Below, in pieces: positions 26,134 to 36,910 of a stretch of DNA of 64,000 nt (its first letter is position 1; each line of letters starts with the position of its first letter). The position numbers and the translations under genes are program-made. The stretch comes from Lacrimispora xylanisolvens (lineage in GTDB: Bacteria > Bacillota > Clostridia > Lachnospirales > Lachnospiraceae), in the NCBI GenBank assembly GCA_017084465.1, contig CP070896.1, positions 4,701,501-4,765,500 of the forward strand, read 5' to 3'. The notes below the pieces were generated by a model. That model saw only the letters and a program-made list of their open reading frames with translations. It was not told the origin of the DNA and ran no database searches.

Positions 26134-27209
26134 ATGAAGGTAGTAGATTTGTTGAGTTCTGCTGTGGCACAGAAGGCATCTGATATCTTTCTTGTGCCAG
26201 GCATGCCGTTTTCGTATAAGATCGGAAGCAGAATTGTTTACCAGAGTGAGGAAAAGCTGTACCCCGCCCAGATGGAGCTGCTGATAACAGAGCTTTACCA
26301 GCTGGCAGGAGAAAGGGACATGGGAAAGGTAAAGGAACATGGTGATGATGATTTTTCCTTTGCCATACCTGGAGTTTCCAGATTCCGATCCAGCGTATTC
26401 CGTCAGAGAGGCTCTCTGGCTGCAGTGATTCGTGTGGTGAACTTCGATCTCCCCGATTATAAGGAGCTTCATATTCCGGAAAGTGTGATCGATGCAGCCA
26501 GGCTTACAAAAGGATTTGTACTGGTAACAGGACCGGCGGGAAGCGGAAAGACAACCACCCTTGCCTGTATTATTGATAAGATTAATAATACAAGAAATGC
26601 CCATGTTATTACCTTGGAAGATCCCCTGGAATACTTACACCGTCATAAACAGAGCGTGGTAACCCAGCGGGAAGTGACTACGGATACGGACAGCTATGTG
26701 ACCGGACTTCGTTCGGCACTGCGTCAGGCCCCGGATGTCATACTGGTTGGAGAAATGAGGGATTACGAAACCATCCGGATTGCAATGACTGCAGCGGAGA
26801 CTGGTCATCTGGTGATTTCCACACTTCATACTGTGGGTGCAGCCAATACCATTGACCGTATTATCGACAGCTTTCCGCCTAATCAACAGCAGCAGATTCG
26901 AATGCAGCTGTCCATGGTAATGCAGGCTGTGATTTCGCAGCAGCTGATTCCTACCGTAGACGGAGGTGTATATCCAGCATTTGAAATCATGTTTTTAACA
27001 ATGCAATCCGAAATATGATCCGGGAATCCAAGACTCATCAGATTGATTCCGTTATTGCAACCGGTCAGGCAGAAGGGATGCGTTCTATGGATTCCAGCCT
27101 GCTGAACCTTTACAAGGAAGGCAGAATTTCAAAAGAAAATGCAATTATTTACAGCAGTAACAGTGAATTGATGTCAAAAAAAATCGAACGGGGAATATCA
27201 AACGCATAG
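26134..27209 (+). CDS. pilT: PilT-type secretion/retraction ATPase (one frameshift)
   Basis: A hexameric AAA-like ATPase that drives pilus retraction. Walker A is GPAGSGKTTT (residues about 133-142), the Asp box is ITLEDPLEYLHRHKQ, Walker B is DVILVGEMRD and the His box is GHLVISTLHT. One A is missing at 26997-26998; corrected, the C-terminus continues NAIRNMIRESKTHQIDSVI, total about 358 residues. ATG 26134 follows AGGAG. It is the last gene of the pilus-like operon. No PilB-type extension ATPase, prepilin peptidase or PilMNO homologue is in the window. Confidence 0.92.
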
Positions 27210-27265
27210 TTTCCATTTCATGCAGTAACACTATCTATAATACGAACAGGAGAGTGGCATAAAAT

Positions 27266-28220
27266 ATGAGAACAGATAAAAGAAAAGTTGCGCTTGTAGG
27301 GACTGGAATGGTTGGAATGAGCTATGCTTATTCCATGTTAAACCAGGGAATTTGTGATGAACTTGTTTTAATTGATATTAATCGTAAAAGAGCAGAGGGA
27401 GAAGCCATGGATTTAAATCATGGGCTTGCTTTTTTCCGGTTACCATATGAAGATTTATGCAGGAGAATACAGGGACTGTTCCGATGCGGATATTGTGGTA
27501 ATTTGTGCAGGTGTGGCACAGAAACCGGGAGAAACCAGACTTGATCTGTTAAAGCGCAATGCTTCCGTCTTTGAGTCCATTGTGCAGCCCGTTACAGAGT
27601 CCGGATTTAACGGAATCTTTCTTGTTGCAACCAACCCCGTAGACATTATGACCAGGATTACCTATTCTCTTTCCGGCTTTAATCCCAAGCGGGTTTTAGG
27701 AAGCGGCACAGCCCTGGATACAGCGAGACTGCGGTATCTCCTTGGGGAATCACTTCGTGTGGATCCAAGAAATGTTCATGCGTACGTAATGGGAGAGCAC
27801 GGAGACAGTGAATTTGTACCGTGGAGTCAGGCCATGATTGCTACCAAACCCATACTGTCACTTTGCGGAAGCGGCGGCGAAGATGATATGGTATGCAGGG
27901 AGGAGTTAAAGCGGATTGAAGATGAAGTGCGGGGAGCGGCGTACCGTATTATCGATGCAAAGCAGGCAACCTATTATGGAATCGGAATGGCTTTAACCAG
28001 AATTACAAAAGCAATACTTGGAGATGAGAACAGTGTCTTTACCGTATCAACCATGCTAAGAGGGGAATATGGTCAGAATGACGTATATGCGGGAGTTCCC
28101 TGTATCATAAATAAGAACGGCATTCAGCGGGTTTTAACTCTCTCCCTTACAGAAGAAGAGATGAAGCAGTTTGGCCATTCCTGTGATACGTTACGGGAAA
28201 GCTTTCAGGGAATTTTATAA
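27266..28220 (+). CDS. ldh: L-lactate dehydrogenase (one frameshift)
   Basis: Interconverts pyruvate and L-lactate with NADH. Rossmann motif [17 protein letters not shown], catalytic loop region [12 protein letters not shown], substrate motif NPVDIMTRI and the active-site histidine in [15 protein letters not shown]. The T6 run at 27430-27435 has one T too many; corrected, LAF continues [12 protein letters not shown], total about 317 residues. ATG 27266 follows AGGAGAG. The enzyme could be malate- or lactate-specific; the loop residues favour lactate, moderately sure. Confidence 0.92.
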
Positions 28221-28227
28221 AATATAG

Positions 28228-28261
28228 CAGGAAAGAATGGGGAAAACCCTGTTCTTTCCTG
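28228..28261 (+). terminator. Hairpin after ldh
   Basis: CAGGAAAGAA (28228-28237) pairs with TTCTTTCCTG (28252-28261), enclosing GGGGAAAACCC. The T tract after it is poor. Confidence 0.5.
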
Positions 28262-28352
28262 GTCTGTTCCAGTCTCAATAAAGGACTTTTTTGTGAAGTA
28301 TTTGTAGAATTTTTGTAGTTTCATGTATATTATAAAAAACTTATAAAAAACG

Positions 28353-28381
28353 TTGACAAATAGATTTTCCCATGCTATGAT
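28353..28381 (+). promoter_or_regulatory. Promoter of tRNA-Thr
   Basis: TTGACA (28353-28358), 17-base spacer, TATGAT (28376-28381). Confidence 0.82.
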
Positions 28382-28412
28382 ATACGAGGTTCGAGCGACG
28401 AACCAAAGAAAT

Positions 28413-28485
28413 GCTGATGTGGCACAGGTGGTAGCGCACCTCATTGGTAGTGAGGAGGTCACGGGTCCGAGTCCCGTCATCAGCT
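28413..28485 (+). tRNA. tRNA-Thr (anticodon GGU)
   Basis: Cloverleaf of 73 nt. Acceptor stem GCTGATG/CATCAGC, anticodon stem-loop CCTCA-TTGGTAG-TGAGG, T arm with GGTCCGAGTCC, discriminator T. CCA is not encoded. Confidence 0.94.
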
Positions 28486-28491
28486 TATAAC

Positions 28492-28527
28492 AAACGGGAA
28501 GTCTTATTTAAGAGACTTCCCGTTTTT
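28492..28527 (+). terminator. Terminator of tRNA-Thr
   Basis: AAACGGGAAGTCT (28492-28504) pairs with AGACTTCCCGTTT (28513-28525), followed by Ts. Confidence 0.9.
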
Positions 28528-28564
28528 GTTATATCATAAAAAGAAGAGAAGGAGGCAGGTTGTT

Positions 28565-31123
28565 ATGGGGAAGAAAAGCAGAAAACGAAAAAGTGCATGG
28601 TATTTATTTTTTCGTCCCATAAAGGTCATACTCTTTGTATTTCTGTTGGCGATGGTAATAGGGTGCCTGGCTGGGGGTGCCGTATTTTTAAAATATCAGG
28701 ATGAGATCATGACATGTAAGGAAAAGGCTGACACAATTATAAGTCAGACTTCCAAAACTGATTTCTCACAGCCAATGGATACAAGAGTTTATGATTCTGA
28801 AGGAAACTTAATCGGAGCCATTAATTCCGGTCATTACGAATATGTACCAATTAAGGACATCAGCGAAAATCTTCAGAATGCTTACATAGCCCAGGAGGAC
28901 AGGAGATTTTATAAACATCATGGAATTGATTACAAGGGGCTTTTAAGAGCTGGTCTGGTTTTCATAAAAAACAAAGGTGTAGCGACCCAAGGAGGCAGTA
29001 CCATCACCCAGCAGGTAATCAAAAAACACCTATTTAACTCAGGAGAGGACCATTCAGAGAAAGATAACAGAATTCTTTGCTGCTCCCCGGATGGAGGACA
29101 AGTATTCCAAAAAGGATATTATGGAATTCTACTGTAACACCAATTATTATGCGAACCGCAGTTATGGTGTATCCGAGGCCAGCCGTTATTATTTTGATAA
29201 GGAAGCAAAGGATTTAACCATCTGGGAAGCAGCGACTCTTGCGGGAATCAGCAACAATCCTTCCAGATATGACCCGGTGGCACATCCTGATACCTCTAAA
29301 TGGAAGCGGGATCAGGTGATTGACAATATGGCGCTTTGTAAGTTTATTACCAGGGAAGAGCAGGAGAACGCCAAAGCCCAGCCCCTTACAGTCGCCAAGG
29401 TTTATGAAGGCGGAACAACGGAGAACTATCAGACCAGCTACGCCATACATTCTGCTGTTCTGGAACTGATGAAGAATGATGACTTTGTATTCCAGTATGT
29501 CTTTCCAAGTAAAAGTTCCTATGATTCCTATAAGGAAGAATATCAGGAGCAGTATCAGGCAAAGCGATATGGTACGCAAGGGAGGATTTGAAATTCATAC
29601 CAGCCTGGATTCCAAATTGCAGGCTGCGCTTCAAAACAACATCGATACCCATTTAAAAGGGTTTACGGAAGTTCAGGAGAACGGAAAATTTGCCCTGCAG
29701 GGAGCGGCTGTCTGCGTAGACAACCGGACCGGATATGTGGTGGCGATTGTAGGCGGACGGGGAACCGATGATGAATATAACCGTGGATTTTTAAGCAGAA
29801 GGCAGCCAGGCTCTACCATTAAGCCGCTGATTGATTACGCCCCTGCGTTTGAAACCGGCTTTTATTATCCTTCCAGACTGGTCAATGACCATTTGTTTGA
29901 CAAAGGGCCCAAAAAACAGCGGAGGCAAGTACTTTGGTGAGGTGTCTGTAAGAGAAGCATTAAACCGGAGTTTAAATACAGTTGCATGGCAGGTTCTGAC
30001 GGATATTGGAGTCGATAAAGGAATCAGCTATCTGGGAAAGATGCACTTTGTGGGCTTAAGCAATATGGACAATGGCAACAGCAGTATGAGTATCGGAGGT
30101 TTTACTGAGGGAGCCAGAGTTGTGGATATGGCAAAAGGATATTCGGTTCTTGCCAATCAGGGAAAATACAGCAATAAAACCTGCATAACAAGTATTAAGA
30201 GCCAGTATGACGGAGAGATCTATAAAGGCAGTCCGGCTGATGAAAGAATCTTTACAGAAGATACGGCATACATGGTTACCGATGTGCTGAAGGGAACTTT
30301 GGATAAGCCTTACGGAACAGGCTCCGGACTGGGAATTGGTGTTCCGGCAGCAGGAAAAACCGGAACAACTAACAGCAGTAAGGATACCTGGTTCTGCGGT
30401 TATACCAGATATTACACCACTGCCATCTGGGTAGGTTATGATACTCCCAGAGCAATGCCAGGAGTTTATGGAAAGACTTATTCCGGTAAGATGTGGCACG
30501 ATTTTATGGCCGAAATCAATAAGGATCTGCCTCCGTTAGACTGGGATATGCCTTCTACCGTTTCTGCTTATAATGTGGATTCCAGAGGAGAGAAAACGGA
30601 TCAGGAAACTGGCAATAAGGATTTATTCTCCTCCGTGGCAGAAGCTGCAGCAATGGCAGATTCAAAGAAATGGAAAGATGAAGAAGCCCGTAAGCAGCAG
30701 GAAGCCCAGTCGCAGATGAATCAGGCAGCACAGGATGCAGCCAGACAGACACAGGAACAGGCAGCCGCTTCGTTGCAGTCTCTTATTGCTGAATTTAACG
30801 GACTGGATCACCGTGACAGTTCTACGGATGAAAAGATTACTACGGCTAAAACATATTTGGAGCAGTTAAACGGAACGGAAACTTATGACAGTTTAAAACA
30901 GGCACTTGATGATGCGGTCAACCGTGTTCTTGCTCTTCCAAAACAGGATGATTCGTCGAAACCACAGGAGATCGGACCTGGAATGACGAAACCAAGAGAG
31001 ACCACAGCTCCTGTTTTCCCAGGAGACAGTGACCCTCAGACCGGGGTGCAGTTGGCACCGGACCAGGGGATGATGACACCCAGGCAGAAGCGGTGGGACC
31101 AGGAATGGATTAAAAGAGGTTGA
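28565..31123 (+). CDS. Class A penicillin-binding protein (transglycosylase/transpeptidase, three frameshifts)
   Basis: Bifunctional peptidoglycan synthase of about 850 residues. A short cytoplasmic basic tail and one membrane helix (VILFVFLLAMVIGCLAGG) precede the GT51 transglycosylase domain (YIAQEDRRFYKHHGID, GGSTITQQVIK). The transpeptidase domain has SxxK in RQPGSTIKPL, SxN in NRSLNTVAW and the KTG box in GKTGTTNSSKD. The C-terminus is a Q/A-rich linker and tail. Frames break at A6 29021-29026, near 29578-29582 and at A6 29911-29916. ATG 28565 follows AAGGAGGC. Its three breaks are best read as sequencing errors. Confidence 0.93.
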
Positions 31124-31220
31124 TTTTTCAGACAATAACTGGTATCCTGAATTAAGAAAATAAAGAAAGGAAGTGAACCAGAGTGGAAGGTCGAAGTCGG
31201 AAGATGGAAGCAGATTATTA

Positions 31221-31355
31221 TCATAGGCGTAAGGCAGTGACAGCAGAGTCTGAGATTTTGAATCTGCTCTGTGTTCGCTGCCGTTAAAAGAGAGAAACTC
31301 TCTGCGTTTATGATAGCCATGGATTACAGACGTATTCTGTAACTATGGCTATTTT
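31221..31355 (+). promoter_or_regulatory. Structured leader with terminator upstream of mgtE
   Basis: A closing stem TCATA/TATGA (31221-31225/31309-31313), with CG/CG continuing it, encloses nested and side helices. These are GGCAG/CTGCC (31233-31237/31278-31282), AGCAGA/TCTGCT (31242-31247/31263-31268) and GAGAG/CTCTC (31290-31294/31298-31302). A long terminator-like hairpin follows: ATAGCCAT (31313-31320) with ATGGCTAT (31345-31352), inner TTACAG/CTGTAA, then a short T tract. The M-box core sequence is not visible, so this may be another Mg or metal sensor. Confidence 0.55.
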
Positions 31356-31440
31356 GCTTGTCATAAAACAAAGACAGGCAGATTTTCGCTGCTTCCATAT
31401 TAGCCAAGACGATAAAACAGGTTCATATGGAGGAAAAATA

Positions 31441-32790
31441 ATGCAGGAGAATTTAAAGCTGGAAGAATTGTCAGAGCTGTTAAGCAGCCGGCAGCTGAGA
31501 AAATTAAAAGATGTACTGACCGAATTTAATGAAATGGATATAGCAGCATTTATGGAAGAACAGGATGCCGAAAAGACGATACTTGTTTTTCGGATGCTTC
31601 CCAAGGAAACAGCCAGTGAGGTATTCGCTTTCCTTGAAGTGGAAAAGCAGGAATACATTATTAACAGTATTACAGATCATGAACTGGGAACGATTATTGA
31701 CGATCTGTATGTAGATGATGTGGTAGATATGCTGGAGGAACTGCCTGCCACTGTGGTTAAGAGAGTTCTGCAAAGCGCGGCTCCTGACACCAGAAAACTG
31801 ATCAATCAGTTCCTGAAATATCCGGAAAACAGTGCTGGAAGCATTATGACGGCTGAGTATGCAGGCTTGAAAAAAGATATGACTGTGGAACAGGCGTTTG
31901 ATTACATCAGGAAACATGGTGTAGATAAGGAAACCATTTATACCTGTTACGTAATGAACTCCAAGCGAATGCTGGAGGGCGTGGTGACGGTAAAGGATCT
32001 ATTGATGAATCCATATGAACGGTTTATTGGGGACATCATGGATACTAATGTGATAAAAGCAGTTACCACTGAGGACCAGGAAGAAGTGGCCAGCCGGTTT
32101 CGGAAATATGATCTCTTAAGCCTTCCTGTGGTGGATCATGAGGACCGCCTGGTAGGGATTGTAACGGTAGATGACGTGGTTGATGTTATGGAACAGGAAG
32201 CAACAGAGGACTTTGAAAAAATGGCAGCGATGCTTCCAAGTGAAAAGCCTTATTTAAAGACCAGTGTATTTCAGCTGGCTAAAAACCGGATTGTCTGGCT
32301 GCTGGTTCTGATGTTAAGCAGCATGATCACAGGAGGGATTCTGGCTAAATATGAGAAAGCATTTGCAGTGATTCCTCTTTTAGTAACATTCATACCCATG
32401 CTTACCGATACCGGCGGAAATGCAGGAAGCCAGAGCAGCACCATGATAATCCGTGGTATGGCAGTGGGAGAGATCCATACCAGAGATATCTTTCGGGTGG
32501 TATGGAAAGAACTGAAAGTCGCCATACTTGTGGGATTTGTTCTTGGAATGGTTAATTATATCCGCCTTATCATTCTCTACCCAGGCCAGGAGATGCTTTG
32601 CCTGACGGTTATGTTAAGCCTGATCGCTACCGTAATTCTGGCAAAAACAATTGGTGCCATGCTTCCCATTGGTGCAAAGGTATTTCACATGGATCCGGCT
32701 ATTATGGCAGCACCTTTAATTACTACCATCGTGGACGCCATAAGCTTAATTATCTATTTCCAGCTTGCCTGTTCACTTCTGGAACTTTAA
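31441..32790 (+). CDS. mgtE: Magnesium transporter MgtE
   Basis: A 449-residue Mg2+ channel. The cytoplasmic N domain of helical repeats (residues about 1-130) is followed by two CBS domains (about 135-255; SIMTAEYAGLKKDMTVEQA, then LSLPVVDHEDRLVGIVTVDD) that sense Mg2+. Five membrane helices (about 285-449) carry the pore motif PMLTDTGGNAGSQSST. ATG 31441 follows TGGAGGAAA; the frame is open upstream to 31345 but that overlaps the leader terminator. It is preceded by a structured leader that may sense metal. Confidence 0.97.
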   Translation: MQENLKLEELSELLSSRQLRKLKDVLTEFNEMDIAAFMEEQDAEKTILVFRMLPKETASEVFAFLEVEKQEYIINSITDHELGTIIDDLYVDDVVDMLEELPATVVKRVLQSAAPDTRKLINQFLKYPENSAGSIMTAEYAGLKKDMTVEQAFDYIRKHGVDKETIYTCYVMNSKRMLEGVVTVKDLLMNPYERFIGDIMDTNVIKAVTTEDQEEVASRFRKYDLLSLPVVDHEDRLVGIVTVDDVVDVMEQEATEDFEKMAAMLPSEKPYLKTSVFQLAKNRIVWLLVLMLSSMITGGILAKYEKAFAVIPLLVTFIPMLTDTGGNAGSQSSTMIIRGMAVGEIHTRDIFRVVWKELKVAILVGFVLGMVNYIRLIILYPGQEMLCLTVMLSLIATVILAKTIGAMLPIGAKVFHMDPAIMAAPLITTIVDAISLIIYFQLACSLLEL

Positions 32791-32896
32791 TTGTTCTGGA
32801 AAAATACGGTTAAGTCATTGTTTTTTCCGGATGTTCGTTATATAATAAAATTTGTCTGAAACATCACGAGAATGAAGATATAGGAGTGTGTTTATA

Positions 32897-34357
32897 ATGA
32901 ATCGAATTAGAACCAGATATGCCCCAAGCCCCACAGGCCGCATGCACGTAGGCAATTTAAGAACAGCCATGTATGCGTACCTGATTGCAAAACATGAAGG
33001 TGGAGATTTTCTTCTCCGTATCGAAGACACCGATCAGGAACGTTTTGTAGAAGGTGCTGTGGAGATTATTTATAGAACATTGGAAGAGACAGGACTTGTT
33101 CATGATGAAGGCCCTGATAAGGATGGCGGTGTGGGTCCTTACGTTCAGAGTGAACGTCATGCTTTGGGAATGTACCTTGATTATGCTAAAATGCTGGTGG
33201 AAAAAGGAGAGGCTTACTATTGCTTCTGTACCCAGGAACGTCTGGATTCTTTAAAGAAAACCGTAGACGGTCAGGAGATCATGGTTTATGACAAGCATTG
33301 CCTTCACCTTACGAAAGAAGAGGTACAGGCTAATTTAGCGGCAGGAATGCCATACGTAATCCGCCAGAATAATCCGGTTGACGGAACCACCACATTCCAC
33401 GATGAAATTTACGGTGATATCACAGTAGATAACTCAGAGCTTGATGATATGGTTCTGATTAAATCCGATGGATATCCAACTTATAACTTTGCCAATGTAG
33501 TGGATGATCACCTGATGGGAATCACTCATGTGGTAAGAGGTAACGAGTATTTATCCTCTTCTCCCAAATATAACCGTCTTTACGACGCGTTTGGCTGGGA
33601 AGTTCCGGTTTATGTACACTGTCCTCTGATTACCAATGAGGAACATAAAAAATTAAGCAAGAGAAGCGGCCATGCTTCTTATGAGGATTTAATTGAGCAG
33701 GGATTTATTTCTGAGGCAGTGGTTAACTATGTGGCCTTACTTGGCTGGTCACCAGTTGGAAATCAGGAGATTTTCTCTCTCAAAGAATTAATTCAGGAAT
33801 TTGATTTCCGCAATATCAGTAAATCCCCGGCTGTGTTCGACATGACCAAGTTAAAGTGGATGAACAGTGAATATATGAAGGCGATGAACCTTGACAGATT
33901 TTATGAAATGGCAGAACCTTATATCAGAAAAGTCATTAAAAAGGATCTGGATTTAAGAAAGATCGCTGCCATGGTTAAGACCAGAATCGAAGTGTTCCCG
34001 GATATCGAGAATCATATTGATTTCTTTGAGGAGCTGCCGGAATATGACTGCTCCATGTATTTTAATAAGAAGATGAAGACGGACAGCCAGACCTCTCTTT
34101 CTCTGTTACAGGAGATACTTCCCATTCTGGAAGCACAGGAAGATTACAGCAACGATGCACTCTATGCTGCGCTTTCCGCATTTGTTTCTGAAAAAGGATA
34201 TAAAACCGGCTATGTTATGTGGCCCATCCGCACTGCAGTTTCCGGCAAGCAGATGACTCCGGCAGGTGCAACAGAAATCATGGAGGTCCTTGGAAAAGAA
34301 GAATCCTTACATCGAATCAGAAAAGGAATCGAACTTTTAAGCAAAGAGACTTTATAG
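32897..34357 (+). CDS. gltX: Glutamyl-tRNA synthetase
   Basis: Charges tRNA-Glu (and possibly tRNA-Gln in bacteria that use the amidotransferase route). Class I motifs: [20 protein letters not shown] at the N-terminus and the KMSKS equivalent [11 protein letters not shown] at about residue 255. The 486-residue length is normal, with a helical anticodon-binding C-terminal domain. ATG 32897 is preferred over GTG 32888 because TAGGAG (32880-32885) is spaced correctly. The frame is intact. Confidence 0.96.
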   Translation: MNRIRTRYAPSPTGRMHVGNLRTAMYAYLIAKHEGGDFLLRIEDTDQERFVEGAVEIIYRTLEETGLVHDEGPDKDGGVGPYVQSERHALGMYLDYAKMLVEKGEAYYCFCTQERLDSLKKTVDGQEIMVYDKHCLHLTKEEVQANLAAGMPYVIRQNNPVDGTTTFHDEIYGDITVDNSELDDMVLIKSDGYPTYNFANVVDDHLMGITHVVRGNEYLSSSPKYNRLYDAFGWEVPVYVHCPLITNEEHKKLSKRSGHASYEDLIEQGFISEAVVNYVALLGWSPVGNQEIFSLKELIQEFDFRNISKSPAVFDMTKLKWMNSEYMKAMNLDRFYEMAEPYIRKVIKKDLDLRKIAAMVKTRIEVFPDIENHIDFFEELPEYDCSMYFNKKMKTDSQTSLSLLQEILPILEAQEDYSNDALYAALSAFVSEKGYKTGYVMWPIRTAVSGKQMTPAGATEIMEVLGKEESLHRIRKGIELLSKETL

Positions 34358-34427
34358 AAAAGAAGATGAAAGCAGGGGAATGGAAGAAAACCGGACTCCT
34401 GCTTCTTTGTTTCACTGGGAGGATAAC

Positions 34428-36275
34428 ATGAAACAACAAGTGACCTATGAAGGCGCCCAGAAGGAAGCAATTCTTCACCGGGATGGACCTATGTTAGTGC
34501 TGGCCGGGCCGGGATCAGGAAAGACATTTACCATTACGCACAGAGTCTGCCATCTCATTGAGGAATATCACGTGGATCCGTCCCGCATTCTGGTCATTAC
34601 ATTTACTAAGGCTGCAGCCACGGAGATGAAGGAACGATTTGATGCATTGATGGGAGATCCTGCTCCCTTTGTCAGCTTCGGCACCTTTCATGCCATATTT
34701 TTCCGTATTCTCAAATTCGCCTATCGCTATGATGCCAGGAATATTATCAGGGAAGACCAGAAAACCAGGTTTGTAAAGGAAGAAATGGAACGCTGCAGCG
34801 TGGAAGTGGAAGATGAAGGGGATTTTATTACCTCCATTTTATCAGAGATCAGCTCTGTGAAAGGAGATATGATCTCACTGGATCATTATTACTCCAAAAA
34901 CTGCTCAGAAGAAATATTCAAACAGCTTTATCTGGGGTATGAGGACAGGCTGAGAAAAGCCAATCTCATTGATTTTGATGACATGCTGGTCATGTGTCAC
35001 GAACTTTTTACCCAGAGAAAAGATATACTGGCAGCCTGGCAGAGAAAATACCAGTACATTCTGGTGGATGAGTTCCAGGATATAAACCGGGTACAGTATG
35101 AAATTGTCCGTATGCTTGCGGCGCCTGAGGATAATCTTTTTATTGTGGGAGACGATGACCAGTCCATCTACCGGTTCCGGGGAGCCAAGCCGGAAATCAT
35201 GCTTGGTTTTGAAAAAGATTATAAAAATGCGAAGAAAGTACTTTTAAATATCAATTTCAGAAGCACCAGAGACATTGTGGAAACAGCAGGGAAACTGATC
35301 GCCCACAATGACATGCGGTTCCCGAAGAAAATTATAACAGACAAGGGTTCTGGAAAACCAGTGGTTACCAGATTATGGAAGGATCCCCAGGAAGAAACCA
35401 TGGAAATTGTGGAGGAGATTCTAAATTACGGGAAAGCAGGATATGCACTCAGTGATATCGCTGTTTTATACCGTACTAATCTGGGGCCCAGACTTTTAAT
35501 CGAGAAATTTATGGAATATAACGTTCCGTTTATCACCCGGGATTCTGTTCCCAATCTATACGATCACTGGATTGCCCAGAATCTGGTCTCCTATATGAAA
35601 ACGGCACAGGGAGACCGTCAGAGGGCGGGCGTTCTTCAAATCATCAACCGCCCCAACCGCTACATAAGCAGGGACTCGCTGGAAGGCAATCCGGTAAACT
35701 TTGAGTCTGTAAAGTCCTTTTACCAGGACCGCAGCTTCATGGTGGAGCGGGTGGAACAGCTGGAATATGATTTACGGATGATAAAAAACATGGCGCCGGT
35801 TGCAGCGGTTAATTATATCAGGAAAGCAATTGGGTATGATGATTACTTAAGGGAATATGCCCAGTACCGCAGGATGAAGCCGGAGGAACTCCTGGAAGTA
35901 GCGGATCAGCTTTCAGAAAGTGCGGCAGGATTTCAGTCCTTTGACCAGTGGCTGGTGCATATGAAAGAGTATGGGGAAGAGTTGAATAACCGGGCAAAAT
36001 CGGGGCAGACAAAAGCAGAGGGCGTGGCATTAATGACCATGCACAGTTCCAAAGGGCTGGAATACAAAATTGTCTATATTTTAGACGCCAATGAGGGAGT
36101 GACCCCACACCAGAAGGCGGTTCTTCCAGCTGACTTAGAAGAGGAGCGGCGGATGTTTTATGTGGCGATGACAAGGGCCAAGGAACGGCTTCATGTAAAT
36201 TATGTCCAGGAACGATACGGAAGAAAAAACAGGATGTATCCCGCTTTGTCAGGGAGTACCTGGAGAAAAAGTTAA
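34428..36275 (+). CDS. UvrD/PcrA-type superfamily I DNA helicase
   Basis: A 3'-5' DNA helicase of about 615 residues, shorter than PcrA (about 730). Motif I is GPGSGKTFTITHRV (residues about 27-40), motif Ia is LVITFTKAAATEMKERF, motif II is ILVDEFQDINRVQYE, motif III is VGDDDQSIYRFRGAKPEIM, motif V is TMHSSKGLEYKIVYIL and motif VI is EERRMFYVAMTRAKERLHV. The last residues suggest a missing T near 36239 and an extra A near 36270; the intended C-terminus is close to SRFVREYLEK. ATG 34428 follows GGGAGG. A repair role is inferred. Confidence 0.9.
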   Translation: MKQQVTYEGAQKEAILHRDGPMLVLAGPGSGKTFTITHRVCHLIEEYHVDPSRILVITFTKAAATEMKERFDALMGDPAPFVSFGTFHAIFFRILKFAYRYDARNIIREDQKTRFVKEEMERCSVEVEDEGDFITSILSEISSVKGDMISLDHYYSKNCSEEIFKQLYLGYEDRLRKANLIDFDDMLVMCHELFTQRKDILAAWQRKYQYILVDEFQDINRVQYEIVRMLAAPEDNLFIVGDDDQSIYRFRGAKPEIMLGFEKDYKNAKKVLLNINFRSTRDIVETAGKLIAHNDMRFPKKIITDKGSGKPVVTRLWKDPQEETMEIVEEILNYGKAGYALSDIAVLYRTNLGPRLLIEKFMEYNVPFITRDSVPNLYDHWIAQNLVSYMKTAQGDRQRAGVLQIINRPNRYISRDSLEGNPVNFESVKSFYQDRSFMVERVEQLEYDLRMIKNMAPVAAVNYIRKAIGYDDYLREYAQYRRMKPEELLEVADQLSESAAGFQSFDQWLVHMKEYGEELNNRAKSGQTKAEGVALMTMHSSKGLEYKIVYILDANEGVTPHQKAVLPADLEEERRMFYVAMTRAKERLHVNYVQERYGRKNRMYPALSGSTWRKS

Positions 36276-36291
36276 GGAGGGAATGGCTTTT

Positions 36292-36815
36292 ATGGAATCT
36301 TGCGTTCACATTTACTGTGGAGATGGAAAAGGAAAAAACTACGGCAGCCATCGGTCTGGCAGTCCGTGCCAGTGGCTGTAATAAAAGGTACTCATTGCCC
36401 GGTTTCTAAAACCGATCATTCCGGAGAGGTGCTGGCGCTTCAATCCCTTTCCGGTATCACAGTCATGCCCTGTGAGAAAAGCTTTGGATTTTTTACCAAA
36501 ATGACAGATGAACAAAAGAAGGAAGCCAGAGTTTATTATTCCAGTCTTCTGGACCGCGTGCTGGAAAAAGCGGCAAGAGAACCCTTTGATCTGCTGGTTT
36601 TAGATGAAATAATGGCTGTTTGCAATTACGGACTGGTGGATGAGGAGAAAGTGCTCCAGTTTATCTCCGGCAGGCCAGAGAAGCTGGAAGTAGTGCTTAC
36701 AGGAAGAAATCCTTCCGATCAGCTCCTTGCTCAGGCAGATTACGTATCGGAAATAAAAAAGATCAGACATCCCTATGACCAGGGCATCAATGCCAGAAGG
36801 GGAATTGAATATTAA
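36292..36815 (+). CDS. Cob(I)alamin adenosyltransferase, CobA/BtuR type (three frameshifts)
   Basis: Adds the adenosyl group to cobalamin. The N-terminus MESCVHIYCGDGKGK leads into the P-loop GDGKGKTTAAIGLAVRASG once one A is removed from the A6 run at 36333-36338. One G (36387-36388) and one A (36408-36411) also need adding. The frame then stays open through DLLVLDEIMAVCNYGLVD and VVLTGRNPSDQLLAQADYVS, which are typical of CobA. Total about 174 residues. The second ATG (36292) has good spacing to AAGGAGG. The cofactor would serve methylmalonyl-CoA mutase-type enzymes, consistent with the carboxyltransferase at 49375. Confidence 0.85.
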
Positions 36816-36910
36816 GGATAAAATCCCTTGATTTTTAGCCGATTGTTTGATAGAGTGAAGAAAGGTGTAAACAGACACCTATATTAAGATGGAAAAAGAG
36901 AGGTATCAGG

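Noticed and set aside
31221..31352. M-box magnesium riboswitch
   Set aside because: The context (mgtE) fits, but the conserved M-box core around GTTAGGTGAGGCTCC is missing and the domain is too short. It is kept as an unassigned structured leader.
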